64,000 nt of DNA from Inia geoffrensis (lineage: Eukaryota > Chordata > Mammalia > Artiodactyla > Iniidae): contig CM070899.1 of the NCBI GenBank assembly GCA_036417435.1, positions 3,043,001-3,107,000 of the forward strand, given 5' to 3'. The notes beneath the pieces were generated by a model. That model had not been told where the DNA came from and made no database searches. It was given only the letters and a program-made list of their open reading frames with translations. Both the position numbers and the translations under genes were made by a program. This document shows, one piece after another, positions 19,501-32,080 of the stretch (positions are counted from its first letter, which is position 1; every line of letters starts with the position of its first letter).

Positions 19501-20512
19501 GTCTCCCCTGTTACACTGAGGTCCTTGAGACCTCTGTGTCTTCACTGTCTGGCACATGACTGGCGCTTCATAAAAGCTGAATAAATTAGTATGCATAAAG
19601 TAACAAGTTAGGTGGCCAAATAATGGAAAGTTTTAGAAGGGAGTGGTACGTTGACCTCTGGCCTCTAGAGCGCAGGCCTCCCCTCCCTCTCCTGTACCTC
19701 TCCTCAGAACAGAGGGGACAAGAGTATAGCCCGACAGGAAGGCCATTTCAAAACATACAATGATGTACAATGTTCCAAGCTGACGACGCTGGGTGAATAC
19801 TTTCCTCAGAACTGGCTGCATCCCTGTCCAGTAACCTGAGTCCAGCCGATCCTGATCTCTGTCCCTCTCCTGATTCCTCAAGGAATTTAGGTTCTTATCA
19901 GTGCTACTGAAGTAAACTCTACACTAGAAACTCCACTTGTGTACTTGGCTCCTTTCTGATTAAAAACATCATGTTTTCTCTCACTCTCTCTGACCTACAT
20001 GTGTCTTGAACTCAGAATCAGTCTCTAGAGGAAACAGACTTTCCTTCCATGCTGTCAACCTAACAAACACATTATTTAACACCAATGTCACAATATATAT
20101 AATCCTTAATCTGAAACAGAGAGGGACAAAACACTTCAAACACCAATTAATTTCACAGTGAAAAGTTTTGTGCTCTGGGTCCCCCTATTTCTCTTAAACT
20201 CAATGTCACAAAGGCACACTCATTAGAATGGGCAGGACTACTGATGTTGCACCACTAAGCATTCCAAGAAGGAAAAAAACCCTCTAGCCACAGTCTGACT
20301 AATGGTGATACACCACCATCATGAGAAATACACAGGGACGGTTTATCCTACAACACGATGTTCCCAGCATCATCCCCACTTCTCCACGGCCCAGGGAAAA
20401 CTTCAATCACTGAACCACTAGCTGAGCACATATCTTTAACATTATACCCATGTGTTTTTTTTTTTTCCCAATAACATGGATGAATCTATTTATTTATTTA
20501 TATTTATTTATT
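19501..20512. other. Unassigned single-copy intron, SINE-poor
   Basis: No exon or repeat recognised apart from a T run at 20454-20466. Short ORFs here look random. Confidence 0.5.
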
Positions 20513-20513
20513 G

Positions 20514-20562
20514 CCCGCCCACAGCAATAAAGACCCAGTGCAGCCAAAAATAAACAAATAAC
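20514..20562 (+). mobile_element. SINE tail fragment
   Basis: GCAATAAAGACCCAGTGCAGCCAAAAATAAAC is the 3' end of the long-type SINE without its body, so it is 5'-truncated. Confidence 0.7.
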
Positions 20563-21380
20563 TTTATAAAATTTAAAAAAGAAGTTTTTTAAAAAGTACA
20601 TTTAATGACATGGGGAAACAATACATCAAGTAAAACAGAGCAGACTACAAGAAGCACTGCATGTTACTGAATCATCCAATACAAAACAACGCATGTCCAA
20701 TTAAGATTATGTTTCCATAAACATTACTACATGTATACTAAAACCCTGGTACAGCTGATTATCTTCTTCTGCCTTACCTGCCTCTCCTGTTCTTACTTCT
20801 AACAAGAGCACCCTCTGTCCTTGGAGGTGCTCTCTCCCCAGTGCTTTTCCCACAGCTTAACACTTAATAAACGATTAAATCGTTGACTAAATTTTTCTTA
20901 ATGAGAAATTATTTCCTTCCATCTGATGTCTTATGACGTTAGGGGATGCTGAGAGTATAAAGCCACTGACGTAGTTTAATGAAAGAAAAAGGAATGAATA
21001 TCCAGTCTTTTGGTGGAATTCAAAGACAGCACCATGGATCAAATTTTTTAAAACCTTTAAAATTATTACCAACTACTCCATAACTAATCCAGATTTGTGA
21101 GGACTTTATTAGATTCCTGCCTCCGCAATCTCTCTTTACAGTGCTTTATCCCTTTGAACAAAATATGGACGTTCCTGGTCCCACAGAGAGTCTAAAAAAA
21201 AAAAAGCACTGCTAGAAATATAACATATGTAAAGTAGACGTAATTTCTATGACTATAATGTCATTAACCTAATTGGACCCAAGAGCAGGGTAAAAGCACT
21301 TTGCACCCAAAAGGTTAAACGTCTACACTTAAAACAAGCCAGGTTCCAGAATGCATGAAACCAAATTAAAAATAAGACTT
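20563..21380. other. Unassigned intron sequence
   Basis: No repeat or gene recognised. Confidence 0.5.
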
Positions 21381-21395
21381 TTCACTATGGTTTTA

Positions 21396-21717
21396 TTTTT
21401 TTTTAATTTATTTTTATTATTTTTTTATTGTTGGCTGTGTTGGGTCTTTGTTGCTACACACAAGCTTACTCTAGTTGCAGTGAGAGGGGGCTACTCTTCG
21501 TTGCAGTGTGCGGGCTTCTCACTGCAGTGGCTTCTCTTGTTGCAGAGCACGGACTCTAGGCAAGCAGGCTTCAGGAGTTGTGGTCCTTGGGCTCAGTAGT
21601 TGTGGCTCACGGGCTTAGTTGCTCCATGGCATGTGGGATCTTCCCAGACCAGGGCTCAAACCCGTGTCTCCTGCATTGGCAGGCGGATTCTTAATCACTG
21701 CGCCACCAGGGACGTCC
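21396..21717 (-). mobile_element. Long-type SINE, antisense
   Basis: T tail at left, GCCACCAGGGACGTCC at right. Target duplication TTCACTATGGTTTTA / TTCACTGTGGTTTTA at 21381-21395 and 21718-21732. Confidence 0.95.
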
Positions 21718-21732
21718 TTCACTGTGGTTTTA

Positions 21733-22870
21733 AATAGAAATTAGGGAATTCCTCTCTTTCTGATATACAGTGATATGCAAACAATAACAAACTTTTGGGG
21801 GGTAAACAATGATCTTACATTGGACATATAGTCTGAAGCTACAACTATTACTATTCTAATTCAAATAGTAACATATATATACAAAAATAAACTACATCGT
21901 ATCCCAGAAGAGTTTAGCAATACCACAATATACAATTTTACTGGTTGTTTTCTTTTAAAGACAAATCTAAGCCAATATTATACAAGTCACACCATATTAA
22001 GGAAACCTCTATCCTTAATATTATAGTTGAAACTGAAAACTGTCATACAATCTTCATTAGCATACTAATCTGGTAATATCACACACTTTAACAATGTTGG
22101 AAAACCAGATGCCCTCAATTTCTTAACTCTAGTCATAGAAAAGGCGCATCTTAATTTAGAACAGATTGAAAAGTTAATTTTACTATACAAGATATGAAAA
22201 GAAACTTATTTTTGCCCAAAAAAGTAACCTATGCAAAAGTATCTGTTCAGATTTTCATATTTGTCAGGGAAATCACAAATCACAACAAATATCACTTACA
22301 CTGTATATCAAATTCATAGAACTATTTTACTAAAAAGCAGCAAAATGTTAATGTTCACCAGAACACATGAACCACACAAACTATGGTTCACATCCACAGA
22401 GAAACCACTAAGATGAACTGGTTAAACAGACGGGCTCAAACCTCAAATTACCATAGGTTAGAATTCCACGTCTGCCACCTACAAAGTTAAGACACCGGAA
22501 AAGTTCCTTAGAAGGAAGCCTTTATTTTCTCAACTGAAAAATTGATTATTCTTACTATGAAAGCCAGTGTTTGGAGCAAGACAAGCAAAAAGAACCACCT
22601 GAAAATAACTGAACATAACTTCCTTCATGCTTCTCAGCTATAGCTCTCTTCTCCAACATTCCAGACCACTGGTCTAGGCCCTCAATGGCTTGTCCATGTC
22701 CCAATAACATCCTTACCAAACTTTCTGCCTCTTCCCCTTGCCTCCAAATCCAAATCTACTCCATAAACAGCAGCAAGAAACATCTGTCCTGTACGGTCTA
22801 TGTACTACTACTTCACATCACCTTGCAAGAATTTCTCCAAAATTCATGCCAGCTTAGAAACTGACTCATA
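21733..22870. other. Unassigned single-copy intron, SINE-free
   Basis: AT-rich. Nothing recognised except a weak MIR-like scrap near 22430-22500. Confidence 0.5.
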
Positions 22871-22874
22871 AAGA

Positions 22875-23020
22875 GCTTCAGAGTTTGCCTAATTTACAAG
22901 TGAGGAAACCATACTTTAGACATGAAATGTCTTGCCCAAGGTGATACGGTGCTAAGGCTAATAAGTCTTTAATGCAGGCTCCCACCAGTTTCAGCCCACG
23001 GCTCTCAATCAAACTTGATT
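22875..23020 (+). mobile_element. MIR SINE
   Basis: AATTTACAAGTGAGGAAACC, GTCTTGCCCAAGGTGATACGG, CAGGCTCCCACC. Confidence 0.75.
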
Positions 23021-23699
23021 GCATCCCGTCCAGACTTTCGTGTTTAAGAAACGAGCGTGGTTCCTTGTGTCCTGGTATTCTGTGGCACTTCACAGGAATT
23101 TCTGGTAAAACAAGGTAATTTTTGTTGTTGTTTTTGTTAATATTATGTTCCCTGTCACCAGAATAGCCAAAATAAAAATAGAAGGCGTATGGACTGTGAT
23201 GATTCTGGTACCTAGCTGCCTGCTTATAAATGCTGATGAGAAGAAGATACATTTGGTTTGATAGTAGAGATCTCATAACTTTCTATCAACAAAACAAACC
23301 AACTTGTTTATATGCAAATAGCTAAGTTCAATAATTTATCCAAATATTTATGAAGATCCTATGTAAAGCACTTCTTTTAAAAGTCAAATTAAAAACCCAA
23401 TAAGCCAACAGAAAAATGGGCAAAGAAGCTATTTCCTAGAAAAAGTGGCTTCCCTGCAGAATTTCAAATAATTTACGGAAATACTCCCTTTCTCCAGGAG
23501 GTGGAGCTTGATTCCCCACCACGTGCATGTGGGCTGGACTTAGTAACTTGATTCCAAAGAATGGAGCAGGAAAGAGGGTGGGAGTAACTTCACCGGAGAG
23601 ATACCTGGTTAACATTACCTTGGCCAGGCAATCAAGGTTAACTTTGCATGTTTCATCACATGATTCTAGCATGTACACCACCACCCCCCTCTCCAATAC
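23021..23699. other. Unassigned intron sequence
   Basis: Some 650 bp without a recognised repeat. The 150-residue antisense ORF at 23436-23888 overlaps old repeat text and has no recognisable domain. Confidence 0.45.
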
Positions 23700-24150
23700 G
23701 ATGAGATGTGAAGGGCACTTTGCCTCTGCAGATCCTTCCCCAAACCCATAACCCCAGCCTAATCGTAGAAAAAGGTCAGGTAAATTCAGGGATATTCTAT
23801 AAAACTCCTCAAAACTCTCAAGACCATGAATAACAAGGAAAGACTGAGAAACTGTCACAGACCAGAGGAGACTGGGGAGGCAGGACAATTCAATGCAATG
23901 TGGAGACCTGGACTAGATGCTGGAACAGAAAAAGCACATTAATGGGAAAACTTGTGAAATCTGAATAAAGGCTACAGCTTAGTTAACAGTAATGTACCAC
24001 TGTTGGCTTCTTAGTTTTGATATAATGTATGATAATGTAAAAGGTTAACATTAAGGAAAACTGGGATCTGATCATCTATAGTGTACAGGAAGAGGAGAAG
24101 GATTGGTAGCCACTCTGTTTCTGAGAAAGTAACACCCTAAAAATTCCCAG
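23700..24150 (+). mobile_element. Old LINE-like repeat, same family as 17501 and 30700
   Basis: CAAGACCATGAATAACAAGGAAAG, GGAGACCTGGACTAGATGCTGG, GTGAAATCTGAATAAAGGCT in the same order as the other copies. Confidence 0.68.
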
Positions 24151-24293
24151 AATTAGTGCAATAAACATAACAAAACGTCAAAACTACAGTTTGCAGCTCA
24201 TTTTTAAAAAGATCACTCATCAGGAAGAAAAACCTTGCATTTGTTTCAGAGAAGCAATGCAATGGCAAACTGCCTAGTTAAAATTTTATCCTT

Positions 24294-24770
24294 GGGGCTT
24301 CCCTGGCGGTCCAGTGGTTAAGAACCTGCGCTCCCAATGCAGGGGGCCCGGGTTCGATCCCTGGTCAGGGAACAAGATCCCGTATCCTGCAGCTAAAGAT
24401 CCCGTGTGCTGGGCTTCCCTGGTGGCGCAGTGGTTAAGAATCCACCTGCCTATGCAGGGGACATGGGTTTAATCCCTGGTCCGGGAAGATCCCACATGCT
24501 GAGGAGCAAACTAAGCCCGTGCGCCACAACTACTGAGCCTGTGCTCTAGAGCCCGTGAATCACAACTACTGAAGCCCACGTGCCTAGAGCCCGTGCTCCG
24601 CAACAAGAGAAGCCACCGCAATGAGAAGCCCGCGCACAGCAACGAAGGCCCAAGGCAGCCAAAAATAAAATAAATAAAATAAAATAAATAAATTTATATT
24701 AAAAGAAAAAGATCCTGTGTGCCGCAACAAAGATCCCGCGCAGCCAAATACATAAATAAATGTTTTTTCA
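24294..24770 (+). mobile_element. CHR-type SINE (outer), split by another SINE
   Basis: GGCTTCCCTGGCGGTCCAGT head, interrupted at 24410 and resumed at about 24708 with GATCCTGTGTGCCGCAACAA to an A tail. Outer target duplication is AAATTTTATCCTT / AAAATTTATCCTT. Confidence 0.92.
24411..24707 (+). mobile_element. Long-type SINE (inner)
   Basis: Inserted in the outer SINE with duplication AAGATCCCGTGTGC / AAGATCCTGTGTGC. Full head-to-tail copy. Confidence 0.94.
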
Positions 24771-24785
24771 AAAAAATTTATCCTT

Positions 24786-25590
24786 AATAACAGATCTTAT
24801 GGGCAAACATGTAATGTTTAAAATCCCACTAGATAAATAAATCAAATTTTCTAATATCAAAAAGGATGGGTAAGATTGAAAGTTCTGTTTTATACTCCAG
24901 ATAGCTTTTCCAGGGTGATGACAGATATTTTAATTATGTACCAATTATGAAAATTCTTTTCATCTTCAGAAGCCATTAACTAACTGATCCTCACAACACC
25001 TCTCTGTTATACAATCTTATCCTGAAGCAAAGACAACCTTCCTAGAAAGTTTAATATAAATTAGCTCCAAGTGGAAGTAAACCAGTCCTAGATTAGGATT
25101 AAAATACTTGGGTTTTAATGCGCCTAACAAAAAGCCACTATGTCTGTATGCCTTAACCACGAGGACATGAAGTCACCTAAGAGGACTCGCTCTAAGAACA
25201 GCGCGGGTGAGAAATCCTACGTCCAGACCCAGGGCACACATCAGTGTCCGCCACGGCGATGAGCAACATTCTGCAAGATATGTTCAAAAGGCTTTCTTAC
25301 AAGCTTCCACCCCGTGTGTGTTTGGGTTTACATAGTCAACCTAACAAAACTACATTAGGGAAAAAACCAGGTCTAGGCTTGAAGAGTTTTTTTTTAATAG
25401 CTGAGGCAAAGTGAATTAAAAGAATGAAAATAATTTATTTCTACTCAAATGAATGGGTTCACCAAGAAATACTACAACTCACACAAGCTTAATCTTAATT
25501 TTGGAATCCACTGCATTGTCTGGTTCACAAATTTTTTTTTGTCTTATTTTTTGTTTTATACACACCAAGTGGGAGGGAGAGAAGGGACAG
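24786..25590. other. Unassigned intron sequence
   Basis: No repeat or gene recognised. Confidence 0.45.
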
Positions 25591-25594
25591 GATA

Positions 25595-25672
25595 AAAGGA
25601 AATATTTATTGACCTACTATTATGTGCCAGACACTTTCACAAACATTAGCTTGTAACCATCTCTAAAACAGA
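25595..25672 (+). mobile_element. MIR/L2-type fragment
   Basis: TATTTATTGACCTACTATTATGTGCCAGAC is the typical ancient-repeat wording. Confidence 0.7.
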
Positions 25673-26062
25673 TACCAAAGCCAGTTCTTAAAAATTGAAA
25701 GACCATAAAAACATAGGAAAATGTCATGATAAAGTAAAAAAAGCAAATTATGAGACGTGCCATAGGAAAGGTCCTGAGAAGATGGAATGCCAAAGCTTCA
25801 CGAAAGGAAAAAAGAAATGTCTGAAAGTGAGTCATTCAGCTTCCTGCCATTCTAAAGTACGGCAGGTCAGATACTCCTTTGGAAGCCAGTGCCAACACAC
25901 ACAGGAGAAACTGGTAAAAATGGTTGTCTCCAGGGAGGGGAAATGGAAGGCTACGAAGGCAGAACTCTTCTTTTTACACTACATACCCTTCTGCATCTTT
26001 TAATGTTGTACCACATGCCTATATTACCTATCCAAATACTCAATAAAATTTTACTTAAGAAG
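25673..26062 (+). mobile_element. Probable ancient LINE 3' portion
   Basis: AAAAATGGTTGTCTCCAGGGAGGGG to GTACCACATGCCTATATTACC and an A-rich end resembles a known old LINE 3' text. Family uncertain. Confidence 0.5.
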
Positions 26063-26382
26063 AAAAAAGGTTAACTACAGGAAAGAGGTGTGGCCATGAC
26101 CACCAATTCTAATTCACAGAGATTAGCCTCGATCACCTCCCTCTGCCAGGGAATACCGTGGTTCCAACAAACAGCCTTCTCTCCAGGCCTTCCACATCAC
26201 AGAAAGGGGGTATGTTGTCAGAACCCCACAGCCATTGTAAGGCATCACTCAATGACTAAATGACTAGCTCAAATCAGAACTAAATCTTGTCTTCACTTGC
26301 TCCTCAGCTCTACGCAAGTGCCCAACTCAAAATGGAATCCACATTTTACTTGATGGTTATAAACACGTAACAGGAACCTTTT
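26063..26382. other. Unassigned intron sequence
   Basis: Nothing recognised. Confidence 0.45.
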
Positions 26383-26396
26383 AAGAATTATTAAGG

Positions 26397-26528
26397 GGGA
26401 CTTCCCTGGCGGTCCAGTGGTTAAGACTCCTCACTTCAAATGCAGGGGGCGTGCGTTCGATCCCTGGTCAGGGAACTAAGATCCCTGCAAGGGGCAGCCA
26501 AAAAAAAAAGAAAAAATTAAAAATAAAA
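26397..26528 (+). mobile_element. Short-type SINE
   Basis: Perfect target duplication AAGAATTATTAAGG at 26383-26396 and 26529-26542. Confidence 0.95.
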
Positions 26529-26542
26529 AAGAATTATTAAGG

Positions 26543-27075
26543 AATAACACTATAAAATTCAACAGTTGGTATATTCAAATAGACACACACCCTTCCCATT
26601 TTATGTGTATAGTTACACATTCTAAGTACATTCATTATTTATCAATAGTAATATTTTTGTCAACTGGAAGAAAATGTTAAAAGTAGATGGTTGTTATGTT
26701 TCTAAGCAAAAAAATCTCAGCTGGGAGGCTGGTTCTAGGTTGATAAAAACAGAATATGCTAGAAAGAAATGCAGTTTGGAGAATTTTCACCCAAATTAGG
26801 GTCTCAATGAAAGGACACAATAAAATACTTAAATACTAATGCGGGTGGATGGTACAATACTTGAAGGGAAATGTTCAGAGGACGAAGCAGATAGGCAAGC
26901 TTACTATGAAGAAGAAACCAATAATATCACATAAAACACTTGGTTTGAGGACACAAGAATTAGGCAAAGGTCTGAGAAATCTGATCACTGCCAAAAGAAG
27001 ACAGAGGAGGCAAGAGGGTGCCCACAGGGCACTTGTCAGCATCCTTCCTCCATCCCCGTCAGTCATTCTCTGATG
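26543..27075. other. Unassigned intron sequence
   Basis: Nothing recognised. Confidence 0.45.
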
Positions 27076-27079
27076 CAGC

Positions 27080-27250
27080 ATTTATGTGGTTTAGTGGAAC
27101 AGTTCTGGAATGGAACCCAACTCTGCCTAGATTGAAGGAGAGTTGCCTAATATCTCTGAGTCTCAGTTTTCTCTTCTGTAAAAATGGAAGAAGAAATTTC
27201 TTCCTCAGAGAGATTAAATAAGGCAGCATTTTAAAACAAGCATCAAAGGT
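27080..27250 (-). mobile_element. MIR SINE, antisense
   Basis: ATCTCTGAGTCTCAGTTTTC and TCTTCTGTAAAAATGG are reverse-strand MIR core. Confidence 0.75.
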
Positions 27251-28442
27251 TTTAGCATATATGAGGGACTTAAAATAATCGATCAGACATCAGAACTAGA
27301 TTCAATCATAAAGATGTTTCTAAGAGACTTGGTTACCATGTTCTCACCTAAAGCAGACCTAACAGTTCCTACTTATTCCAGTCAACTCAGCATAAAGATC
27401 CTCTAGTATAAATTTCCTTTTATTTAAAAGGCCTACTGATAATCAACTCAGACAACTCTCAGCCACAAGATACCAGAGACATGCAACTATCTAAATAGCT
27501 GGGGAATCCATTTATTTTGCAAGTACGCTTACTCATATCAAGCATTTCTACTCCAGTCTCTTAAGCTATTTTTAATTCTATAACCCTAAGAAATGGCAAC
27601 ACTCAAAACTTACTGTCACATTATTCTACCCAATCACAGTCAACAATGTGCAGTGCAACAAGAGTTCTATCAGCTGCTAGCAAATTAGGAGTTAACTTTA
27701 AAAATGAGAACATTCTCATTAAGATATGTTGATTCTACTGTGAGTCCAAGTCTTGCTGCCTCTACAGCAGTTATTGGTGAGAAAACAAACTATTCAGTAC
27801 CCGGCAAGCCATCCAACATTTAGTAACTAAGATTAAGGACTCTAAAATGAGTCCCATGTTTAAAATATCAGGGAAATCAGTTCCAAACTCAGCTGTAAAG
27901 AGCACCCATAATACCAATAAGAAGAAACAGAGTCCAATAACCCCAGGGTTTATTCCTTCATATACAACAATTGCAGAATGACCAAACTCCTACAAAAACA
28001 GAGGAATTTCAGAAAGTATCTGGGACTGTTTCCCCATCAGTAAAATAAGAGAACTGGACTTGACCTCTAGACTCCACTTAACAGACAAATGAAATGGCAG
28101 CATCCTGTCTGCTACACTTTGAAGTCTGACCCCCTCTTCCCATTATCCAAGGAAATTCTGTTTTGTTTTATTTTGCTTTGTTTTACTGATGGGTGTGGTG
28201 AGGTTTGTAAAGTTTGTGTGTGTTTTTCACTCACTTCCTCCTGAAGTTTTATTAACGCACTGACTTCACAATAATCTCAGTCATTACCGTTGCTGATCAC
28301 TACGATTCTTCCAGCTCTCTCCTTGCTTCACTGCCTTCACATACAGCCAGGCTAGAGAACCAATCCATTTTCTTGTAGATCCTGCTCCAAATGCCAGTTT
28401 CTCCATCAGTCAGACTTTTTTTTACTGTAGACAGAACTCATT
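27251..28442. other. Single-copy intron, SINE-free
   Basis: About 1.2 kb with only a MIR-like scrap near 28015-28060 (CCCCATCAGTAAAATAAGAG). No exon found. Confidence 0.5.
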
Positions 28443-28458
28443 CTACAGTTCTCATTCT

Positions 28459-28652
28459 TCTTTTTTCTTTTTAATGTTTACTTATTTATTTGATTGCACC
28501 CGGTCTTAGTTGCAGCAGGCGGGCTCTTTACTTGTGGCATGCAAACTCTTAGTTGCAGCGTATGTGTGGGATCTAGTTCCCAGGCTAGGGATCGAACTGG
28601 GGCCCCCTGCACTGGGAGCGCAGTCTTATCCACTGCGCCACCGGGGAAGTCC
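28459..28652 (-). mobile_element. CHR-type SINE, antisense
   Basis: T-rich tail at left, GCCACCGGGGAAGTCC at right. Perfect 16-bp duplication CTACAGTTCTCATTCT at 28443-28458 and 28653-28668. Confidence 0.95.
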
Positions 28653-28669
28653 CTACAGTTCTCATTCTA

Positions 28670-29083
28670 ACCCTAACCCCAGACTGGATGGTGGATGTAG
28701 ACAGAACTCATTCTAAGCCAGCAGCTCAGTGGCTCACACAGTCTCTAGGAGGGTCAGAAAATCAGCATTAGAGGGCATACAGCCAGTATAACACCAAAAT
28801 CATCCCACAGAACTGCTTCAGGGGAGATCTTACTACCACAACTGCTCCACACGACAAGGTCACCGGCAGCGAACACCAGCCCTAGAACCTGCTGCCTAGA
28901 GGCTGGTATCCTTCAGCCCTCCTGGCTCCCTCACATCACTTGCTTCCCAATCTCAGTCTTGCCCTGGTTCATGGAGCAGAAGTCACATGCCTATAGCTAA
29001 CTACAAGGAACGGTGGGAAAGCATAGTAACAGTTTCTATTTTAGGATGAACAGTGTGGGAAATTCCCCCCAAAGACAGTGTTC
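28670..29083. other. Unassigned intron sequence
   Basis: Contains a second copy of TGTAGACAGAACTCATTCTA (first copy just left of the SINE). No gene recognised. Confidence 0.45.
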
Positions 29084-29098
29084 AAAAGGTGCTGGTGG

Positions 29099-29356
29099 GA
29101 TGTCCCTGGTGGTGCAGTGGTTAAGCATCCGCCTGCCAATGCAGGGGACACAGGTTGGATCCCTGGTCTGGGAAGATCCCACATGCTGCGGAGCAACAAC
29201 TACTGAGCCTGAGCCTAGAGCCCGTGCTCCGCAACAAAAGAAGCCACCGCAATGAGGAGCCAGCGCACCGCAACAAAGAGCAGCCCCCCCCACCGCTCAC
29301 CGCAACTAGAGAAAGCCCACGTGCAGCAACGAAGACCCAACGCAGCCAAAAAGAAA
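29099..29356 (+). mobile_element. Long-type SINE with few internal units
   Basis: GTCCCTGGTGGTGCAGTGG head and only one ACAACTACTGAGCC unit. Duplication AAAAGGTGCTGGTGG / AAAAAGTGCTGGTGG. Confidence 0.94.
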
Positions 29357-29371
29357 AAAAAGTGCTGGTGG

Positions 29372-29880
29372 CCAAAAAGCATAACATATACCCACAAATG
29401 ACACCATTCTAGCCGCTTACCTCCCAAGGCCTGGGCCCATTTTTTTCTCAGCTTATTCCCTAAATTGCTCCCTGGAGTTCAGTGTGATGGCTCCTCCTGC
29501 CTTGCTCTGTAGAGTGGAATTATTCTCAACTCTATTAGCTGTTTCCAGTATTTCTAAACAATATACTTAAGCTGCTACTGACCCCCACCCCCCACCCCCC
29601 GTTTCAATACTGTCTATTCACTACCTTATATAAAAGAAGAGGATTTGGCTTTCTTTCACAACCAACCTCTCCCTTCCTCCAATTATCCTACAATATGCTT
29701 AACAGGTGTTGATTAAATCAATATTTTTATTTTTCACAGCTATGTAAATACTATTCATAGCTGAATCATTAATAATTGTCTTTTTTTGTTTGCTCAGTTT
29801 TCTGTATACTTTTCATGATCCCTCCCACCCCAACTTCCACTAGAAGTACAAATCTCAACACACGGGTAATTATCAGTTGT
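29372..29880. other. Unassigned intron sequence
   Basis: Holds a C-rich run at 29581-29600. No repeat or gene recognised with confidence. Confidence 0.4.
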
Positions 29881-31225
29881 CTATTTCTTGAAGCCGTTCC
29901 TTTGGAGCCCTGTCTGCACTCACCAGTCTGGACTGTCTGGTTGATGCCTCCACAGCTATTATCCCAAAATTTCTCTTTACCATCACTCTAGAAATTCCCT
30001 TCAGCTTGCCCCCTTGTGGAATTCCCCATTTCCTGGATCCCATGTCTGAGCGAAGCTTTCAGGGAGATTAAGCAAATGGTTAAATATATTGAGAATAATG
30101 AGAGCCAGGACTCTCACTGTCAAAGAAGGGAGTTCAGAAAGAGGAAACGAGGAAGGCCAGAATGCACCTACAGTGCTGGATGCAAAATTGTGGCGTTGGT
30201 ATGAATTCACGGTTTCTAATACAAATACATGTATAGATCTAGAAATAGATACTAGAGGTGTGTAGTAAACACATGGATCTACTTCCTAGTTCTGCCCACT
30301 GAGAGGCCTAGCAATGATACCCTGGCAGCAATGTGCAGATCTACCACCCAGACCTTGGTTTCTACAATACTATTCCCTCTACTAAAAGAAATCAGTGCTC
30401 CCTGAAGAAAGAGTTCACTCCAGCATGGCGCAGGGAAAATACAAGATGAATGTGGAATATTTTGATATATCAGCAAGCAAAGAAGTACTTAAAGAATGAT
30501 GGAAATTTGTCAAAAGGACACAAAAACTCACCTGAAGGGGCTCTCACTGGCCAAATCTGGAATAATTTGAGCATCAAATAATGATAGTTATGAATTTTAA
30601 CTCTGAATAAAATGGAAAACCATGAGTCCACATTGATTGTAAATACAGAAATAAATAAATGGCAGAGAAGTCGAAGCCACACACTATTTCCTCACAAAAT
30701 ACTTATTACACATTAATAAGTATAAAAATACTTCTTAAATAATTTTACAGTGGAAAATCCTGGCAGACACCAACCTATATCAAGAGATAAAGGACAAACC
30801 TCTATCATGCACCTCCTGCATGATATGCTAAGAAGGGCACAGTACCCTTCTGTGGGATCCCCACCCAAAACTCAAAACTGGAATCTAATCATGAAAACAT
30901 CAGACAAACTTGATTTATTGCACATTCTGTAAAGTAACTAGCTGTACTATCCAAAAATATCAAGGTCATGAGAGACAAGGAAAGACCAAGGAACAATTAT
31001 GGACAGAAGGAAACTAAAGGGACATGACAACTAAATACAACACACAATCCAGGATTGTATTCCAGACCCTTAAAGAACATTATTGGGACAAATGGTGAAA
31101 TTTAAATGGGTCTGTGGATTAGAGGTATTACAGGATCAATGTTCCAATTTCCTGATTTTGATACGTGGTTATAAAGGAGAATGCCTTTATTTATAGGAAA
31201 TACACAGTGACATATTGAAAAATAA
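29881..31225 (+). mobile_element. Ancient LINE-like repeat, long copy
   Basis: Segments at 30280-30700 match 4395-4865, and segments at 30740-31180 match 17690-17880 and 23700-24100. This shows one extended family whose pieces lie in this order. The left limit is uncertain. Confidence 0.55.
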
Positions 31226-31230
31226 TGGAG

Positions 31231-31590
31231 GACTTCCCTGGTGGCACAGTGGTTAAGAATCCACCTGCCAATGCAGGGGACAGGGGTTCGATCCCTGGTC
31301 CGGAAAGATCCCACATGCCGTGGAGCAAACTAAGCCCGTGCACCACTACTACTGAGCCTGAGCACCACAACTGCTGTGCCTGCACGCTGCAACTACTGAG
31401 CCCACTCGCCACAGCTACTGAGCCCGCGTGCTGCAACTACTGAAGCCCGCATGCCTAAAGCCCGTGCTCTACAACAAGAGAGGCCACCACTGTGAGAAGC
31501 CCGTGCACTGCAACAAAGAGTAGCCTCCACTTGCCACAGCTAGAGAAAGCCCGCGAGCAGCAACAAAGACCCAACACAGCCAAAAATAAT
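31231..31590 (+). mobile_element. Long-type SINE with expanded internal units
   Basis: At least five CAACTACTGA-like internal units, making it the longest copy here (about 360 bp). Short flanks AATAATGGAG / AATGATGGAG. Confidence 0.92.
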
Positions 31591-31602
31591 AATAATGATG
31601 GA

Positions 31603-32080
31603 GTCAACAACTCGATAATAAAAAAGACAAATAACCCAATTAAAATAAAAAGACACTCGTCCACATAAGCACATGAAAAGATACTCAACATCATCAGCTA
31701 TCAGGAAAATGCAAATCAAAACCACAATGAGGGGAACTCCCTGGCTGTCCAGTGGTTAGGACTCGATGCTTTCACTGTGATGGCCCAAGTTCCATGCCTG
31801 GTCGGGCAACTAAGATCCCGCAAGCTGCGTGGCATGGCCAAAAAAGAGAAAGAAAAAGAAAAAAAGAAAGAAGAACAAAAAAACAACACAGTGAGATACC
31901 ACTTCACACCACTAGAATGGTTATAATTTAAAAGACAGGCAATAACAAGTACAGACAAAAATGTGGAAAATCGCAACCCTCATTATACTGCCAGGGGGAA
32001 CGTGAAATGATGCAGACACTTCGGGATGGAAAACAGCTTGGTGTAGAATCCTAGAGTGGAAGCAATACTCCTAGAGTCTG
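31603..32080 (+). mobile_element. LINE-1 ORF2 3' fragment
   Basis: CACATGAAAAGATACTCAAC, AATGCAAATCAAAACCACAATGAG and TGGTTATAATTTAAAAGACAGG. Split by a short SINE. Confidence 0.85.
31733..31882 (+). mobile_element. Short-type SINE inside LINE-1
   Basis: GGAACTCCCTGGCTGTCCAG head, GGCATGGCC then A/GAAA tail. Duplication ACCACAATGAG / AACACAGTGAG. Confidence 0.92.

Noticed and set aside
23436..23888. 150-residue antisense ORF
   Set aside because: No recognisable domain, overlaps an old retroposon at its right end, and no splice or promoter context.
28668..28680. CTAACCCTAACCCC, telomere-like text
   Set aside because: Only two units; too short to indicate an interstitial telomere.
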